Part shown: positions 6,203 to 6,330 of the stretch, in pieces
Layout: each line of letters opens with the position of its first letter
Position numbering within the stretch: position 1 is the stretch's first letter
DNA from: JBQCHF01 sp051953655
GTDB taxonomy: Bacteria > Actinomycetota > Actinomycetes > Motilibacterales > Motilibacteraceae
Direction: 5' to 3'
Length of the DNA: 6,330 nt
NCBI GenBank assembly: GCA_051953655.1
Contig: JBQCIO010000335.1
Location: 1 to 6,330, forward strand
Notes under the pieces: model-generated
What the model was told of the DNA's origin: nothing
The model's input: only the letters and a program-made list of their open reading frames with translations
The model's database searches: none
Program-made: the position numbers and the translations under genes

Positions 6203-6330
6203 CGGGACAAGTCCGTGGCCATGTCGGTCATGTCGCTGCCGGACCTGCGATGCAGCACCGTGGCCACGGCGAATCCCATCGCCATCTCGACAGTCATCGC
6301 GGCGATCACCACCAGCAGGAGGACCTGCCC
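6199..6330 (-). CDS. nuoK: NADH-quinone oxidoreductase subunit K, C-terminal end (truncated by window)
   Basis: Read on the minus strand from the window edge, this frame gives 43 residues and a TGA stop at 6199-6201. It begins GQVLLLVVIAAMTVEMAMGF, continues through a hydrophobic helix to LHRRSG, and ends in a short acidic tail. This matches the third transmembrane helix and tail of NuoK. The buried Glu (codon 6286-6288) sits where E. coli NuoK has the proton-channel residue E72. NuoK joins the antiporter-like subunits to the quinone-proximal module. The stop overlaps the nuoL GTG by four bases. Canonical K-L-M-N order strengthens the call despite the short fragment. Its helices 1 and 2, including the other conserved Glu, are outside the window. 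Confidence 0.88.
   Translation of the reverse strand, partial: GQVLLLVVIAAMTVEMAMGFAVATVLHRRSGSDMTDMATDLSR

Noticed and set aside
1..6330. CRISPR arrays, insertion sequences, tRNA or rRNA genes, attachment sites
   Set aside because: I looked for regularly spaced direct repeats, transposase motifs, terminal inverted repeats and tRNA-like clover sequences and saw none. Almost all of the window is accounted for by respiratory genes.

Overview
This window comes from a high-GC bacterium, most likely an actinobacterium. The reasons are the strong G/C bias at third codon positions, the GTG starts, the tightly packed or overlapping genes, and the pairing of a ResB/CcsB (System II) cytochrome c maturation locus with a Nuo-type complex I operon. 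Genus cannot be told from the sequence. Every gene here is respiratory and nearly all the coding sequence is membrane protein.

Layout. Positions 1-1281 on the plus strand hold the 3' end of resB and then complete ccsB (resC), which overlap by four bases (GTGA). Positions 1282-1468 are a 187-bp non-coding gap between convergent genes. It contains a GC-rich hairpin cluster that probably ends transcription. Positions 1469-6330 on the minus strand hold the distal part of a complex I operon, in transcription order nuoK (3' end only), nuoL, nuoM, nuoN. nuoK/nuoL overlap by four bases, nuoL-nuoM are 4 bp apart and nuoM-nuoN are 5 bp apart, so this is one translationally coupled unit. It ends at nuoN.

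How the genes work together. NuoL, NuoM and NuoN are the three antiporter-like proton-pumping subunits of complex I, and NuoK belongs to the small-subunit half-channel that joins them to the quinone module. ResB and CcsB form the System II haem export and cytochrome c synthase complex, which supplies c-type cytochromes to the electron chain downstream of the quinone pool. The two sets meet tail to tail.

I do not see a novel system here. The points worth a second look are residue-level. The conserved TM5 glutamate of the antiporter-like subunits is kept in NuoL, is Asp in NuoM and is Leu in NuoN. NuoL has a duplicated ~26-residue unit in its C-terminal lateral-helix region and lacks one channel histidine. 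Together these suggest a divergent, possibly secondary, actinobacterial complex I paralogue. The peripheral-arm genes that would settle this lie outside the window. The many other long open frames, on both strands, are GC-bias shadows of these genes.
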